The position numbers and the translations under genes are program-made. From the NCBI GenBank assembly GCA_023055505.1, contig JALIRH010000077.1, positions 1,178,001 to 1,242,000 of the forward strand: a stretch of DNA of 64,000 bases, written 5' to 3'. Source of the stretch: Callipepla californica brunnescens (taxonomy: Eukaryota; Chordata; Aves; Galliformes; Odontophoridae). Below are positions 13,125-24,545 of this stretch, piece after piece. The notes below the pieces were generated by a model. It worked only from the letters and a program-made list of their open reading frames with translations. It had not been told where the DNA came from and made no database searches. How positions within the stretch are numbered: the stretch's first letter is position 1; every line of letters begins with the position of its first letter.

Positions 13125-13508
13125 TTGTTGTGGCAAATATATGTATGTGAATGTATATAACAAGTGATGCACAAGCAATTCCTCACCACCTGATGACCGA
13201 TGCCCAGCTAGCCCCTGAGCAGTGGAAGAGAGAGATGAACTCCCACCCCCTTCATAACTCCTTCCACTTGATGTCGTATGGTACGGAATATCCCTTGGGC
13301 CAGCATAGGGTCAGCTGTTTAAGTCATTCTGTTCCCTCCCAGCTCCCTGGGCCCATCACTGGGAGTGGCCTTGGCTCTGTACAGCACTGCTGAGCAGCAG
13401 CTGCACACATCGGTGTGTTATCAGCACTGTTTTTCTCCTAGAACCAAAACACAGCATCGTACCAGGCACTCTGAAGAAAACAATTGCATCCCAGCTGAAG
13501 CTAAGACA
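13125..13508 (-). repeat. 5' LTR of the retroviral element (about 384 bp)
   Basis: I recognise this as a common avian LTR from the plus-strand series 'CACAAGCAATTCCTCACCAC', 'TGACCGATGCCCAGC', 'CGTATGGTACGGAATATCCC', 'GGCCAGCATAGGGTCAGCTG' and 'GTGTGTTATCAGCACTG'. The right end AAGACA and left end TGTTGTGG give TG...CA termini on the minus strand. The TATATAA-type box this family usually has near the 'GGAATATCCC' block appears mutated (TTATGAAG on the minus strand). The U5-side part looks shorter than in full-length copies. Confidence 0.85.
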
Positions 13509-13513
13509 ATCTG
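13509..13513. repeat. Target-site duplication ATCTG, right copy
   Basis: ATCTG immediately outside the right LTR terminus; identical to 10992-10996. Confidence 0.75.
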
Positions 13514-15929
13514 AAATAGCTCAGAAAGCTTTTCAGACAGAAACATTTTAGCCTGACAAAATCTCTAACTTATTTGTTTTCTCTCTGTCTGCGATCCCAT
13601 ATAGTGCACCAGAATGTTATAAATTCCTGTTATTTCGCTTTTATGTTCTGCTTAAATCGTTAAAGCCTTTGCAATAACAGGGAGAAAACATTCTTATAAA
13701 CCTGAGGGAGAAGATCCAGGAGGTTTGAACATGAGAGTGAAACAAATAGGCTTCTATGTGAAAGAGACACATACACGTATGCAGAACATTTGAAACTTTC
13801 CATCTCTATCAGTATTTAAAAAAAAAACAACAAAACAATCTTAAATAATGCTCATATAACCTAGCAAAGTTTGTGTTTAAAAACATATCTTTAGAAGTGA
13901 AATTCTTAAACCGTTTTTTCTGGCCTCACAGTGTAGTATTCTCAAGTTAATTTTAAGCATTCAAAAGCTGGCTTTGTAAATATCATGTTTATTCTCATTC
14001 AAAAGTTTCACTCACTGCAAAGTACTGACACATCTGGCCAAGACTTTCACGCACAAGGACTAAGAACAGCAAGAAACAGTTCTGGAAGATTTCTAATCTG
14101 TCAGGAAAGGAAATTTTGGAGCACAGATTGAGAAGCATTGCTCTAGGCAGTTTTCCAAGACTGCGTCAGGCTTTGCCAGCCATTGAGTCCAGGAGGAAAG
14201 CTTTGAGGGCATGGCTACAGCACAATGTATTGTTGAGGCTCTGAACACTGGTAAGACCTGCTGGGAACTGGAAACAAGCTGTTCCAATGGTTACAAAAAG
14301 ATATTTTTGCAGGGATGAAGAAAGGTTGAGAAGATAATAGCTCTGGCTACTCTTGCTATGCTGACTGTTTCAGCGTTCATGGTCTCAGTCCCCCAGCAAA
14401 TGTCATGCAGTTGACATTTCTTTCAAGGCAGGCTTGTGCTACCTCATCTTCAAACTGCTGTCTGGAAAGCTCTGTTTTGATGGTGGCTCCCTTGGCTGCA
14501 TGACAATCCAGAACTGAGAGGACTCAAATGCAGCCTAAATCCAAATTAATATTGTAAGATCTGTGCTACGTTGTGTAGAAGCCTGCAGAAGTGAATACAT
14601 TTACCCTCTGCACTCAACAAAAAGGAAGCCCTGGAAGGCTGCAGAAGAAATTTGTGTATAGTAAAGTGAGCTACGGTGACCTTGAAGTCTTAGGAAAGCT
14701 GAGGCCAACTTTTCATATTACTATCAAGAAAAGACAGTGTGTTCTTCATCTCTCTGGTCAACACCAACAGTTGACACTTCCTGAAAGCAAGATCTTAGTG
14801 TTAAGCAAGTAGACTTGTCTATTATTCATAGCTCTAAGAAACTGAGTCCCTGTAAGCACAGACTATTGCCTCAGCAACTTAACCGGAGCTCCTGATGTTA
14901 GAATCAATTAGAGAGAAACTGAGAGAAAGAGGGAATGTGTCCTAAACATCCAGAAGCGAATCCCTGGACTATTTTTTCCTAGCCCAATGAAGACATAAGC
15001 CATTCAGACGACACACTTCTTTTCAGTGAGTGATTCTATCATCAACTTCAAGGTATTTCAATTTCTATGGACTTGGTAAGGGATGACAGTAGTCAGGATG
15101 GAACAGATCTGTATAAATCTGAGAAATACCATTAATCACTGACTGAACTCAGAGTAGTGCTAAAATGTTTGTAGTCACCTGTAGCACTTTCTTTCCTATA
15201 CTGCCTAATTCATCGTTGTATGCCTAATGACATAAAACATAGAAAATTATACCTGCCTTTGTAAAGGAAAGTAGAAGTGGCTCCTGGAAACTGCTGCTGA
15301 CATGTATGAGCTGCTGACATATTTTATTGTTAGCTTCAGAGTGTGATAAAATACCACACCTGAACTGTGAGGCACTGATGTTTCCAATGACCTGTCCTCT
15401 TCTCCCCCAACACATCATGCCTGTTAGAGCTCACGAATAACACCCTGTTACCGAGTTTTCACTATTACTTTTATGTGATGTCAGTGGTACTAGTTGTACC
15501 AGAATACATTTTCTAAACTCTGTTTTCCCTTACAATTATGTGACCCAAATAAAACCATATTTGATGCCACATCACCGCTCAGTGGACACACTGCCTCAGA
15601 CTCCTGAAGTCACACTTTATCCCATTTTCATCCCAGATTTTGATCAGCATATGTTCTGTCACCAGTGTTTGGAGGCTCTGCTGTGGGACAGACTGAAACC
15701 AAGTATACAAGCAAGGATGTGCTGTACCTCTGCCTCCCTCCAGAAGAGCAGCAAATTGCGGGACTGGGGGGCCAGTGCCATCACCTAGCCGACTCCACAC
15801 CAAAAACAGTTGCTTTTTCTCTAGTCTTTGGCAAAAATTAGATTGTGGCACAAAGGGAGCACTGCTTGCTGAATCTAAACACAAAACCAGCGAGTTGTCT
15901 GATACTTTTAGATTAAGTAAATCGATTAC

Positions 15930-16018
15930 CCTATGAGTTGATCCTTGTTTTGTTCCACAAGGGTGGGAGGAACATTAGAGACGATGACTTGCATATCCAG
16001 CTGATTGACCACAGAGAC
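15930..16018 (-). CDS. PCDH15: PCDH15 exon: EC11-MAD12 junction (89 bp, phase 0 to 2)
   Basis: 29 codons plus two bases, reading [18 protein letters not shown] to NKDQLI with a split Gly. The acceptor is TTTGTTTCCAG. The donor is AGG|GTAATC, which lacks the usual G at +5, so it is the weakest donor of the eight. [10 protein letters not shown] replaces the canonical D-x-N-D-N linker, in line with the step from EC11 into the ferredoxin-like membrane-adjacent domain MAD12. The exon is too short to stand out as an open reading frame and was found by matching the expected protein between its neighbours. Confidence 0.94.
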
Positions 16019-19000
16019 CTGGAAACAAAAGAGTGAAATTCAATTGGCACTTCCACATGTAACATCCTCTCTGTACAAACAGAATGGAATAATTGCTTTC
16101 CTGCCTTCGAAGCCTTGCCCTGATGTACCAACTTCTCATTTAATTGCAGAGTAAGAATGCTGGGAAATCCTGCTTTGCTTGGCAGCCAGAACCAATAAAC
16201 TGCAGGCAAATATTGAACCACAACTATAACTGCAGAACCACATCAGAATTGTATGCAGCTTTTTGGAAGGAAGTAGTAATTTTGCATTTACTTACAGGCT
16301 CATGAATCTCACACATGCCACATTCAAAATCACTCATCGGCATTTCAGCATTTCTGATGACATGTCAGGAAAATCCGACTTTGGCAACATTCAACTTGCA
16401 TCAAGGTAAGTGCAAATTTATTATTTGAATTATTATTTAAAGTGCAGATTAATTCAATTACATCAAGATCTTCGTGAAAAAATGAAATTTTTGATCTATT
16501 TTGAATGAGATCATCGGTGCAAGTATTTCTTTTATCTCAAACTCCTTCAACTTCTCTCTCTGTATGGGCTCAGCATTTTCTAGGACAAAGGCAGGCAACT
16601 CCTCTGTTTCTCAATGACAGGTTGGAGCGTGAGTGTGCAGAAGGGCCTACAAGTGTGTAATACATACAGCAGAGCTGGCAAACTGCTCCTCATCTCCCAG
16701 TCTAGTTTCTTTGAGCTATGTTTAGCACGATCCCAGTCAAAGGCTGCCTTCTGGTGAAATGTGTGCTGGTTTCCTACTTCTAAAATGTGTGTTGCCACCT
16801 GCAATAGCTCTCTCTTCACGAGGAGGACCCAGCTCGCTGATGACAGCAAACATCACACCCCGCGTATCACCTGCCTATAGAGGATTCCAGAGCGAAATGT
16901 GGAAAAGTAAGTAGGACAATGTTAAAACAGATAAACTTAAAAATCAGAGATGCTCAATTCCATTCCAACAGAAAGAACAACTTGTGCGATTTTCAAAAGA
17001 GAAGTGTGAGCCCTGCAAGCACTTCAGCAGAGAAGCTTGAATATACTCTCACATCAAACAGCAATTTAAGCTTTGAAGCTTAATTCAACTTTAAATATTT
17101 AAATGTTCTTGAAATGTCATCAGATGCACTGATCAGCAGTACAGACTTCTGTGTGAGAAATACAGAATTATAATGAGCTCAAAATAAATTTTAGACTATC
17201 ACCATTACAAGGAACTCTAAAGCAATGAACAGTTTAATATACTTAACCATATTACACAATTCAAGCAATGGCTGCACTTATTTACTGAGTACTGCATCAA
17301 TGTAAAATGTCTCCTGAAACTCAAGGAACCACAATTATGATTTACTGTTCATTTACTAGAATATGAAGGGAAACAGATTTGTGACAAGCTATAGCAAACC
17401 AATGGCGTGGAACAAAAGGCACAGCAGCACTAACTTGTATACTACATGCACATGTAAAGATTTTCATTTTTTTTCAATTACAAAAGCAGCATTAAGCTGG
17501 GGAACTATGTAAGATTTAACTAACGCTGCTCTGAGATAAGCTGCGGGAAGAAAATGTTCTCTTCACTTCTTGAGGAGTGGAAACATGCTCAGAGCAAAGA
17601 TGAAAGGTGTGAGACAGTGAAAGCCCTTCCTGAGGCACCACCTTTATTGCTCTGTGGTGGGGGCACAGTTACCTGGGACCATCCAAACCACTGTTCCTTG
17701 CAAAGCTTTCCCTATTCCATAATCCAATCTGGTCCTGTAATGCTAAACAGCAGGTACCAGCTTAATGAGTAAGGGCTGGCAGTCAGCATATTCAGACACC
17801 ACTATCTATGAGAATCTGAAGAACACGTGGCTGAGAACTAGGAAAATTTCAGAATACATTAAATTGTAGCAGAACAAACTGGAAGTTTCTGGCAGAGGCC
17901 AGGAAGGCATCAAGCCCTACAAATCCTAGCAGTCCTTTGATTAAAGATGATACCATAGTAAATATTCACAGTCCAACCTCACTTACTCATTGTAGTGCTT
18001 ACTTGCAGCAAACTCATTATGAAGTGCAAATTTCCTATTTCTTCATTTCACCTCAAAGCTATAAAGGAAAATTCCACCAGGTCGACCCAATCTGTAGAAC
18101 GAGATGTCTAACTGTGGCCACCTTGCCAGTCTCAGGCAGACTGGTAGCCTCTATATAGAGCAGCCCCTATAGCACAAAGACGTTTTACCAGTGGATTTGG
18201 TGGTTCATGCTGCTCACAGAGCAGTGCCAGCGCGTGGAGGGACTGTTCTGGCCCTCATTCTGGAGAATACCTGGCTCTGTCCCATGTTCTGCTGTACTAT
18301 CCCTTTGGTGTTGCTCCTCCTCCCTATCTTGTTCCCGGTGCAATCCTAACTTATTCCCGCACATCTTAGCTCTTTTGTGTGTAAGCAATTGATTTCATTT
18401 CCCTCATCAACAGGCACTCCTTTAACTGTGCTGAAAGCACTAACACCTTCCAGTCTGAACTCCTGCCATTACACAGTGTCTTTTGGCAGTACAACAAGTT
18501 CTATGAAACTATGAAGCCCAGAACAGCTCTGATTAGAAAGGATCTTTGTGTATGGATCATATTCAGTGAAAACCTACACTTTCATGTTAGAATAGTGTCA
18601 GTCTGTAATTGCTTGAGAACACTGCGCCAGAGTGCCCATCATTCACTAAGACAACCTAAATACACCTCTATAAATTAATGAGACAAACTTCACTTCCTAA
18701 TTTTAATGTCACTACTTTCTGGCCATATTTTAATCTAGTTTTCCCACACACACTGCATGAGAATGCCTTGCCATTTTGAGAAGCTAAGCACGAGGACATC
18801 ATACATTATGTTTATTTGCTCAATTACTGCATAACTCAATACACCAAGTATTATGGCTATCATCTGTATCGTTTGACAGTGTTCCCATGAACTAGATAAT
18901 GTACTTCATCCCTAAGACATTATGCTAATATTAATCCAATCCATCATGCTATATAGGCTTTGAAGAAATTAAGCTCTGATGGTTTCTGTGACTGGACTAA

Positions 19001-19773
19001 GTCAATGTCCTTTACTCAGCTCAAAAAAATGGAAGTCAGGGCCTATAGCTGATGCCATTTTTGAATTGTCGCTATCCCTGTAAGCTTCAAGTCCAAAGTT
19101 ATTTCTTGCATCTCTCTTCCAGACATGGGCAAGTCATGTGTCTTCTAGCTCTCAGAGCCTGTTTGCTCAGCTCTGTACCTGCACTGCATGCCAAACAGAT
19201 ATCTAACTGTGACCCAGAAGCTTTGTATTGACCTTAACATAGAACACAGGCCACGTCAGTGAGCTCTTAGCTTTGTCTATTCATTGGGGTTTTAAGACAT
19301 ATTAGCTCTGCCTCACATATTCTGAAGGGGAGCTGAGTGTACCTTGCTGCCTTAGAGAATAGGTAGAGCAGATCTCTAGACAGTTGGGTATTTGACCTAC
19401 TTAGAATGCACAATCACTTTATTTTCTGCCATCTGTGTCCAGAATGCCCAGAACATAACTTATTCCACACTCATAAACATAAACAACTGGAATTGAAATG
19501 GAATCATTAAAAATGGCACGTCGAACAAATAATAAAATACCAAGCATCATGTCTAGTGTGGTAACTGAAATCAGTACCTCTGTCCTGAAATATGAAGGCG
19601 TTTCAGACAGGCATTAAAGCTTCTGATTTAAAAACACAGTTTATTTCAGCGACTTGTAAAGAGCAAGCACCCTGTTTATGGCCTTCCTATAGGTCTGCTT
19701 AGAATTAAACTTTATGCAGTGTTCAGATTTCCTCCCAACCACTCTAACAAGATAACGCCTGGCTCATACTTAC
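16019..19773 (-). other. PCDH15 intron, 3.8 kb
   Basis: Intron between the EC11 core exon and the EC11-MAD12 exon. I recognise no CR1, LTR, RNA gene or further exon in it. The open frames present are short and unconvincing. Confidence 0.8.
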
Positions 19774-19989
19774 AAGTACGTCGGCTTTGCTGCTCAGTCC
19801 TTTTCCATAATTGTCAGTCGCAATGACCTGAAACTTGAAATAGGATCTTCTCATATTTTTGAACAGCATAGCAGTTTTTATTAGCCCTGTGTAAGCTTCA
19901 ATCACAAAACCTTCTTTACCATCCTTGATTGGAGGAATAATGAGCCTGTACTGCATGGCACTGTAATTCCCAGTGTCTTTATCGTCAGC
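19774..19989 (-). CDS. PCDH15: PCDH15 exon: core of EC11 (phase 0 to 0)
   Basis: 72 codons from [16 protein letters not shown] to SSKADVL. The acceptor is CCTATTAG and the donor is CTT|GTAAGT. DDKDTGN occupies the D-x-D-x-G-x-N calcium motif position. [16 protein letters not shown] is the F-x-I-x-x-x-T-G-x-I element, and [11 protein letters not shown] is the A-x-D-x-G element near the end of the repeat. This is the best-conserved stretch of the gene in the window and the strongest single support for the PCDH15 assignment. Confidence 0.96.
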
Positions 19990-22900
19990 CTAATAGGAAA
20001 AAAATAAAAACAAGCATAGGCAAATAAAATAAATATTCACACAAAGAATCGTTGACCTTGTCCTTTACATAAAGTTGCACATTGGTCCAGCAAATCTTTC
20101 CCACTGACGTTTAAAACATTAGATTCCAGAGAGCAGATATTGCTATTCTGTAAATGGCTCATTTAACTCTGCCGCATACAGTTTTGCTTTTCCAGCAATT
20201 TCTCCTATGTTAGCACCAAACTGCTAGAATAAAAATAAAATAAAAGGACTTTCCAGGTCTGCATCAAACTGAAGAGGTAAGAGCAGTATAATCCTGAGAA
20301 ACAGCCCCTATTGAGTTCTTGTTAGCACATATTAAATACAAAAGAGAAAATGAGCATTGCACACGCACAGACAAGAAGGTCATCCCTCTTTTTAGAGACG
20401 TTCTTCATTCTCATGGATTAAGGACATATTTTTGGAGTACTTTCATCTGTCTATTTTTTTTTAAGCATTCCAGTAGTGCTGCACAATGGACCTGATGGCC
20501 ACAGTTCAGGACACGAAGCACTCTCCCAACAGTGAGCTGCTGAGGAAGTGGGACACAGTAACGGCATCACTGAAGCTGCCCCTGGAGCTGTTCTAACAAC
20601 GACCTTGTGCCCAACAGTCCTGTGGAGACCTGCTCTGGCTACACACCTACTCCACTCCAGAATAAAAATTCAGACAAAAGGGTTTCTAAGGGCCCTTAGA
20701 ATGTGTGCCTCACCTAGAAGGATGTCAAGAAGACAGCAGCTTATTGCGGCTGCACCTTTGCCTGCCTGCTGGGCTGAGCACTGCCTCAGCAGCTGGAATG
20801 CTTCAGCATCTATTAGCAGGCTTTTATCAAAGCATTGGCACGGCATCTTAAGTCTGCAGCCTCAGTGAGCATTCTCCAAAAAAACACCCTCACCATCAAG
20901 AAAGATGTAAGTTTTTCTGTGTAATGCATAATTCTTCACAACTGAAAAATAAAAACAATCAAACCCTAATCAGGGTTTATGTCAGTGTTAAGAGCTTTGT
21001 TTACCATGATATGACACAGGCTGTCTGAAAAGCATCATCTGTACAAGGTCATTATGCCTTAAGATAGATGGCCATTAATCATCATTAATTGTTTTCTCAC
21101 CTTCACTGAGCAAAATCTGTAAGGTGTAAATTGTTATTAACTCCTATTTTATCTTTATTATTGACTAGTTTTCACAGTGTATCAGTGAGGACGCAAGTCC
21201 CTGTAGCAGAACACATTGCTTTCAGGAGACAGCTGTGCCAGAGGGGTACCACTGGCCCAGGTGCTGAAAGCTGCCTGCACTTTCCACTCTGGATGCTCAC
21301 AGACTCCATGGAAGACAGAGAGTTATCCAAAGCTAAACTTAACGTAGTACCCGGCCTCGTTGAGGCAATGAGCACGCCTCACGCAGCACACCAGCCTAAA
21401 TACACAGAAAGTAACATCTGGTAACATCCACGCAGAATTCCATGCTGCCCAAAGAGATAAAAACCATCCTTGGAAATGACTTCACGGGGATGCACAGCAG
21501 CCAACCTTTTTGAACAGCCACCTCATTGCTTCACACTGAAGACATCACTGTGTGCACGCACGCTGAGCCCAAGCAAGCGCAGTTTGCACACCACTTGCAT
21601 TGAAGCCAGGAATGAGAAATTAAAGACCAGTTTGGGAAAAAAAGTTGGGCTCGTCCACACTCAGCTTTGCACATCTGAGTGCAGAGCGAGGGAAGCAGAA
21701 GCCCTTGGGCAGTAAAACAGCTTGTTCTGGCACACAAGCATGGCTGTAAGGCCTCCTTGTGGCCTCTCCCCAGCAAGCATGGTTGGCACTGTTCTCTTCC
21801 AACAACAAGCCAATTTTGGTGCTAAAATGAATGCGTTACACTGCTGCAGTTGAGCAATGAGCCTACTGCTTTCTTTTCGTATTAGCAAATTCTACCTCAA
21901 TAGAAGGACATGACTTCTAATCGTTTGTTTCGATAACAACAGAAATCAATTTCACCTTCAATATTTCACACTTGTGCGACCAAGGACAAACAAATCTGGA
22001 CCTAAATTAAGGTATCAGTATGGCAGACACGGACACTGAGTCAGTCATTCTTTCTGAATACATGTCATGACACTGACGCAATTGCTTGGAAGAAATGCAG
22101 CTGAGTTTAGTGGATGAAACCTTCTATGATATAGACATTTTTAGATTTTGAACATGAAGCGCTTTGAATCCTGCAGCTCCAGCCCCCAAGGCTGGTAGAA
22201 AGGCTGTAGGTTCATCTTCAGAAGTTAGGAGAACTTAGTGGCACTCCAGAGAAACAGCCTCAGCATCATTAAAATTCTGGCTATTTCCAACACAGAAACC
22301 ATCTACATGCAGATGAGCAAAGCAGGTGCAGAACAGCCCGAGGAACTTGGAAAAATCATCAGATTCCAATTTAAAATATTCTAACTTTGTTATTTATTTA
22401 TTTTTAAACCACCATTTCTACTTAGATCAAACCTAGCAACAACTCTGAGCACTGTTCAGCTGTGCGGGACCACCAGAGAGAGCTTGTGAGCTGCTGACAT
22501 CCATCTACCAGCTTCCTTAATACAGAGTAAGGATGTTTGCTATTCTTGTAATTTGTCCTGAAGGTAAATATTTTTGACACTTCATTAGGAAGAGATATAC
22601 GATGCCTCAAGAGTTGCGTTATGACTGTCAAAGAAGAGAAAGAGCAATACTTAATCTTAATATCATAGTAGTATATCTTCCTTCTGTTATGTGCGGGAAA
22701 TACAGATGTCTCTCAAATTCTGCTGCAGCTGAGAACTGATAAATACGAATAATCTCAAGAGTCACCATGCCAAGCCCTGTGCTCCCGCAGCTGAGCACAG
22801 GCAAGCAACGGAGCTTAGCCAGCATTACCCAGTGCTGTCTCCAGCCCTTATCTTCCTCTCTACAGAAGTGAAGGAGTGGCTGTGGGGCAGCTCCTAACTC

Positions 22901-23199
22901 CCCCACAAGAGCAAGTTATGCAGACAGGTATCAGCTGGAATACACTGCTCTGGGACCTACCACTGAGGGTATTTACCTCAAGATCACTAACAGTTCTATT
23001 GTGTAATTTCACTGGTTGCAACATCAACAGGACGATGGGCACAGCTGCTTTGCTCCTGACAGAAAGGGCTTTAACTCATCAATACCTGGTCCATCACCTT
23101 AGAAGAGAGAGGAAGCAGAAAGGTACTTGGTTTTGGTTGTTCTTCACCTTGGAAGGAAGGAGAGGGAAAAGTCCTGTTAGCTCAAGTGTGGAAAATTGT

Positions 23200-23279
23200 A
23201 GGACTTGGTATTGGTGGTAGGATGGACTAGATGATCTTAAGAGGTCTTTTCCAATCTTAATGACTCTATGATTCTACAG
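23200..23279 (+). mobile_element. CR1 LINE 3' end
   Basis: Forward CR1 tail with 'GGACTAGATGATCTTAAGAG', then 'GTCTTTTCCAATCTTAATGA' and the terminal repeat 'CTCTATGATTCTA'. The 5' limit is diffuse; similarity may start earlier. Confidence 0.92.
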
Positions 23280-24407
23280 CTTGCATGTAATTGCCAAAGT
23301 CTAGTCAGGCTGTGTCTGGAAGACAAGAGATGAAAATACATGAGCTGAAAACTCTTAAGTGCCATGGGAAAAGGGCTGCAAAGGAGGGAAACAATAACAG
23401 CTACAACAATCTTGCTGGCTTAACAGTCCGTAAATCACAAAGCAAAAATGCCTCAAAACCAGTCCAATGACAGATGTGGCTTCCAAACTGAAAATATTTA
23501 ACAATCTGTAAATTCCTACCAGCAAAAGTGGTCTTGGTCTGAAAGCTATTTTAAATGCCAGTAGCTGATTGGAAACAGTTGAATTTGCCATCTGCTCAGT
23601 GGCACTCAGCTGGGGAGGAAAAAACACAACAGCCCAGGCCCATTCATTTCACATGCCCTGTTAGCACCCTCAGGCTCAAATCTTCTAGTATTTCATTTTT
23701 ATAAGTCACAAGGGGTGTTTATTTTTAAACATTCCCTAAGTTTGGTTAATCTCATGTCACTTTAGGACCAGCACGACCTCTCTTCCTCTCCTTTGAAAAC
23801 ACCGTGGCACTACAGAGCAAATTCTTCTCTGCACCCCAACTAAAGCAGCTTTGATATTCCAGTACTCTCTACAGTCCAATATGGACCCCCAAAAATAGAA
23901 GGCAATCTAATCTGAGGAAAGACTTTGCTCTGTGTAGCCTGGCTACTACACAAAATCACTGCACGTGCTGAAAGAGCGAACGCTGTGACTTTTTCAGATG
24001 GAATGAACACTGCCAACACAAGTGCTTTCATAGTAAAATGTTTGGTAAGCCAACATATTATCTACAGACACATTCTGTGCTGGAAATTACCTGTGTGATT
24101 TAAGTTGGTGCGATATTATTCTTATCAGGGGAAGCAGATCTCTGCCAGAGGCCAGATGTTACAGCAGATGTGCACGTGCAAGAGTTGCTGCTGTCTCTGC
24201 AAATATGCTCCATAGTAGATTCTTACTCCTACCAAGTATCTTCTCTCCCTTTGGATTACTCTGATTCACAAGCACATTTTAACTAATAAAAAACTGAAAC
24301 TAGAAAGGCAGCTCATCCTTCATAAGGAAGTTGTAATCTGGTGTACACGCAAAAGTAAAATCGGTACCAGGAAAACTCAGCCCCACCTTGCCATAACCTC
24401 TCCCTTC

Positions 24408-24545
24408 ATGGAGGTGTAGAGAGTGATAAGGTCTTTCTTGAGCCTCCTCTGCTCCAGACTGAACCACTCCACCTCCCTCAGCCTTTCCCCATGAGGCCTG
24501 TGCTCCAGACCCCTCACCAGATCCACTGCCCTTCTCTGAACATCC
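24408..24545 (-). mobile_element. CR1 LINE internal 3' fragment
   Basis: Reverse CR1 segment with 'GAGAGTGATAAGGTCTTTCT', 'GAGCCTCCTCTGCTCCAGAC' and 'CTCCCTCAGCCTTTCCCCAT'. It lacks the terminal octamer repeat, so it is truncated at both ends. Confidence 0.88.

Larger units (their letters stand above)
10997..13508 (-). mobile_element. Endogenous retroviral element, internally deleted, minus orientation
   Basis: A 2512-bp element bounded by TGTTGTGG on the left and AAGACA on the right, giving TG...CA termini on the minus strand, and flanked by a perfect 5-bp duplication ATCTG. The right part is a recognisable avian LTR (see 13125-13508). The interior (about 11013-13124) carries decayed minus-strand reading frames. 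The left LTR is reduced to roughly its last 16 bases (TGTTGTGGTTTAACTC on the plus strand), so one LTR is nearly absent while the outer boundary is intact. The 5-bp duplication and LTR look favour an ERVL-like group; that class assignment is an inference from memory. It lies on the same strand as PCDH15, within an intron. Confidence 0.85.
4965..15929 (-). other. PCDH15 intron, about 11 kb, with CR1, ERV and TG/G tract
   Basis: Intron between the EC11-MAD12 exon and the MAD12 exon. It holds a CR1 fragment (6905-7180), a TG/poly-G tract (10706-10748) and an endogenous retroviral element (10997-13508). The stretches 4965-6904, 7181-10705 and 13514-15929 are AT-rich sequence in which I recognise no gene or repeat family. 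Confidence 0.85.
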
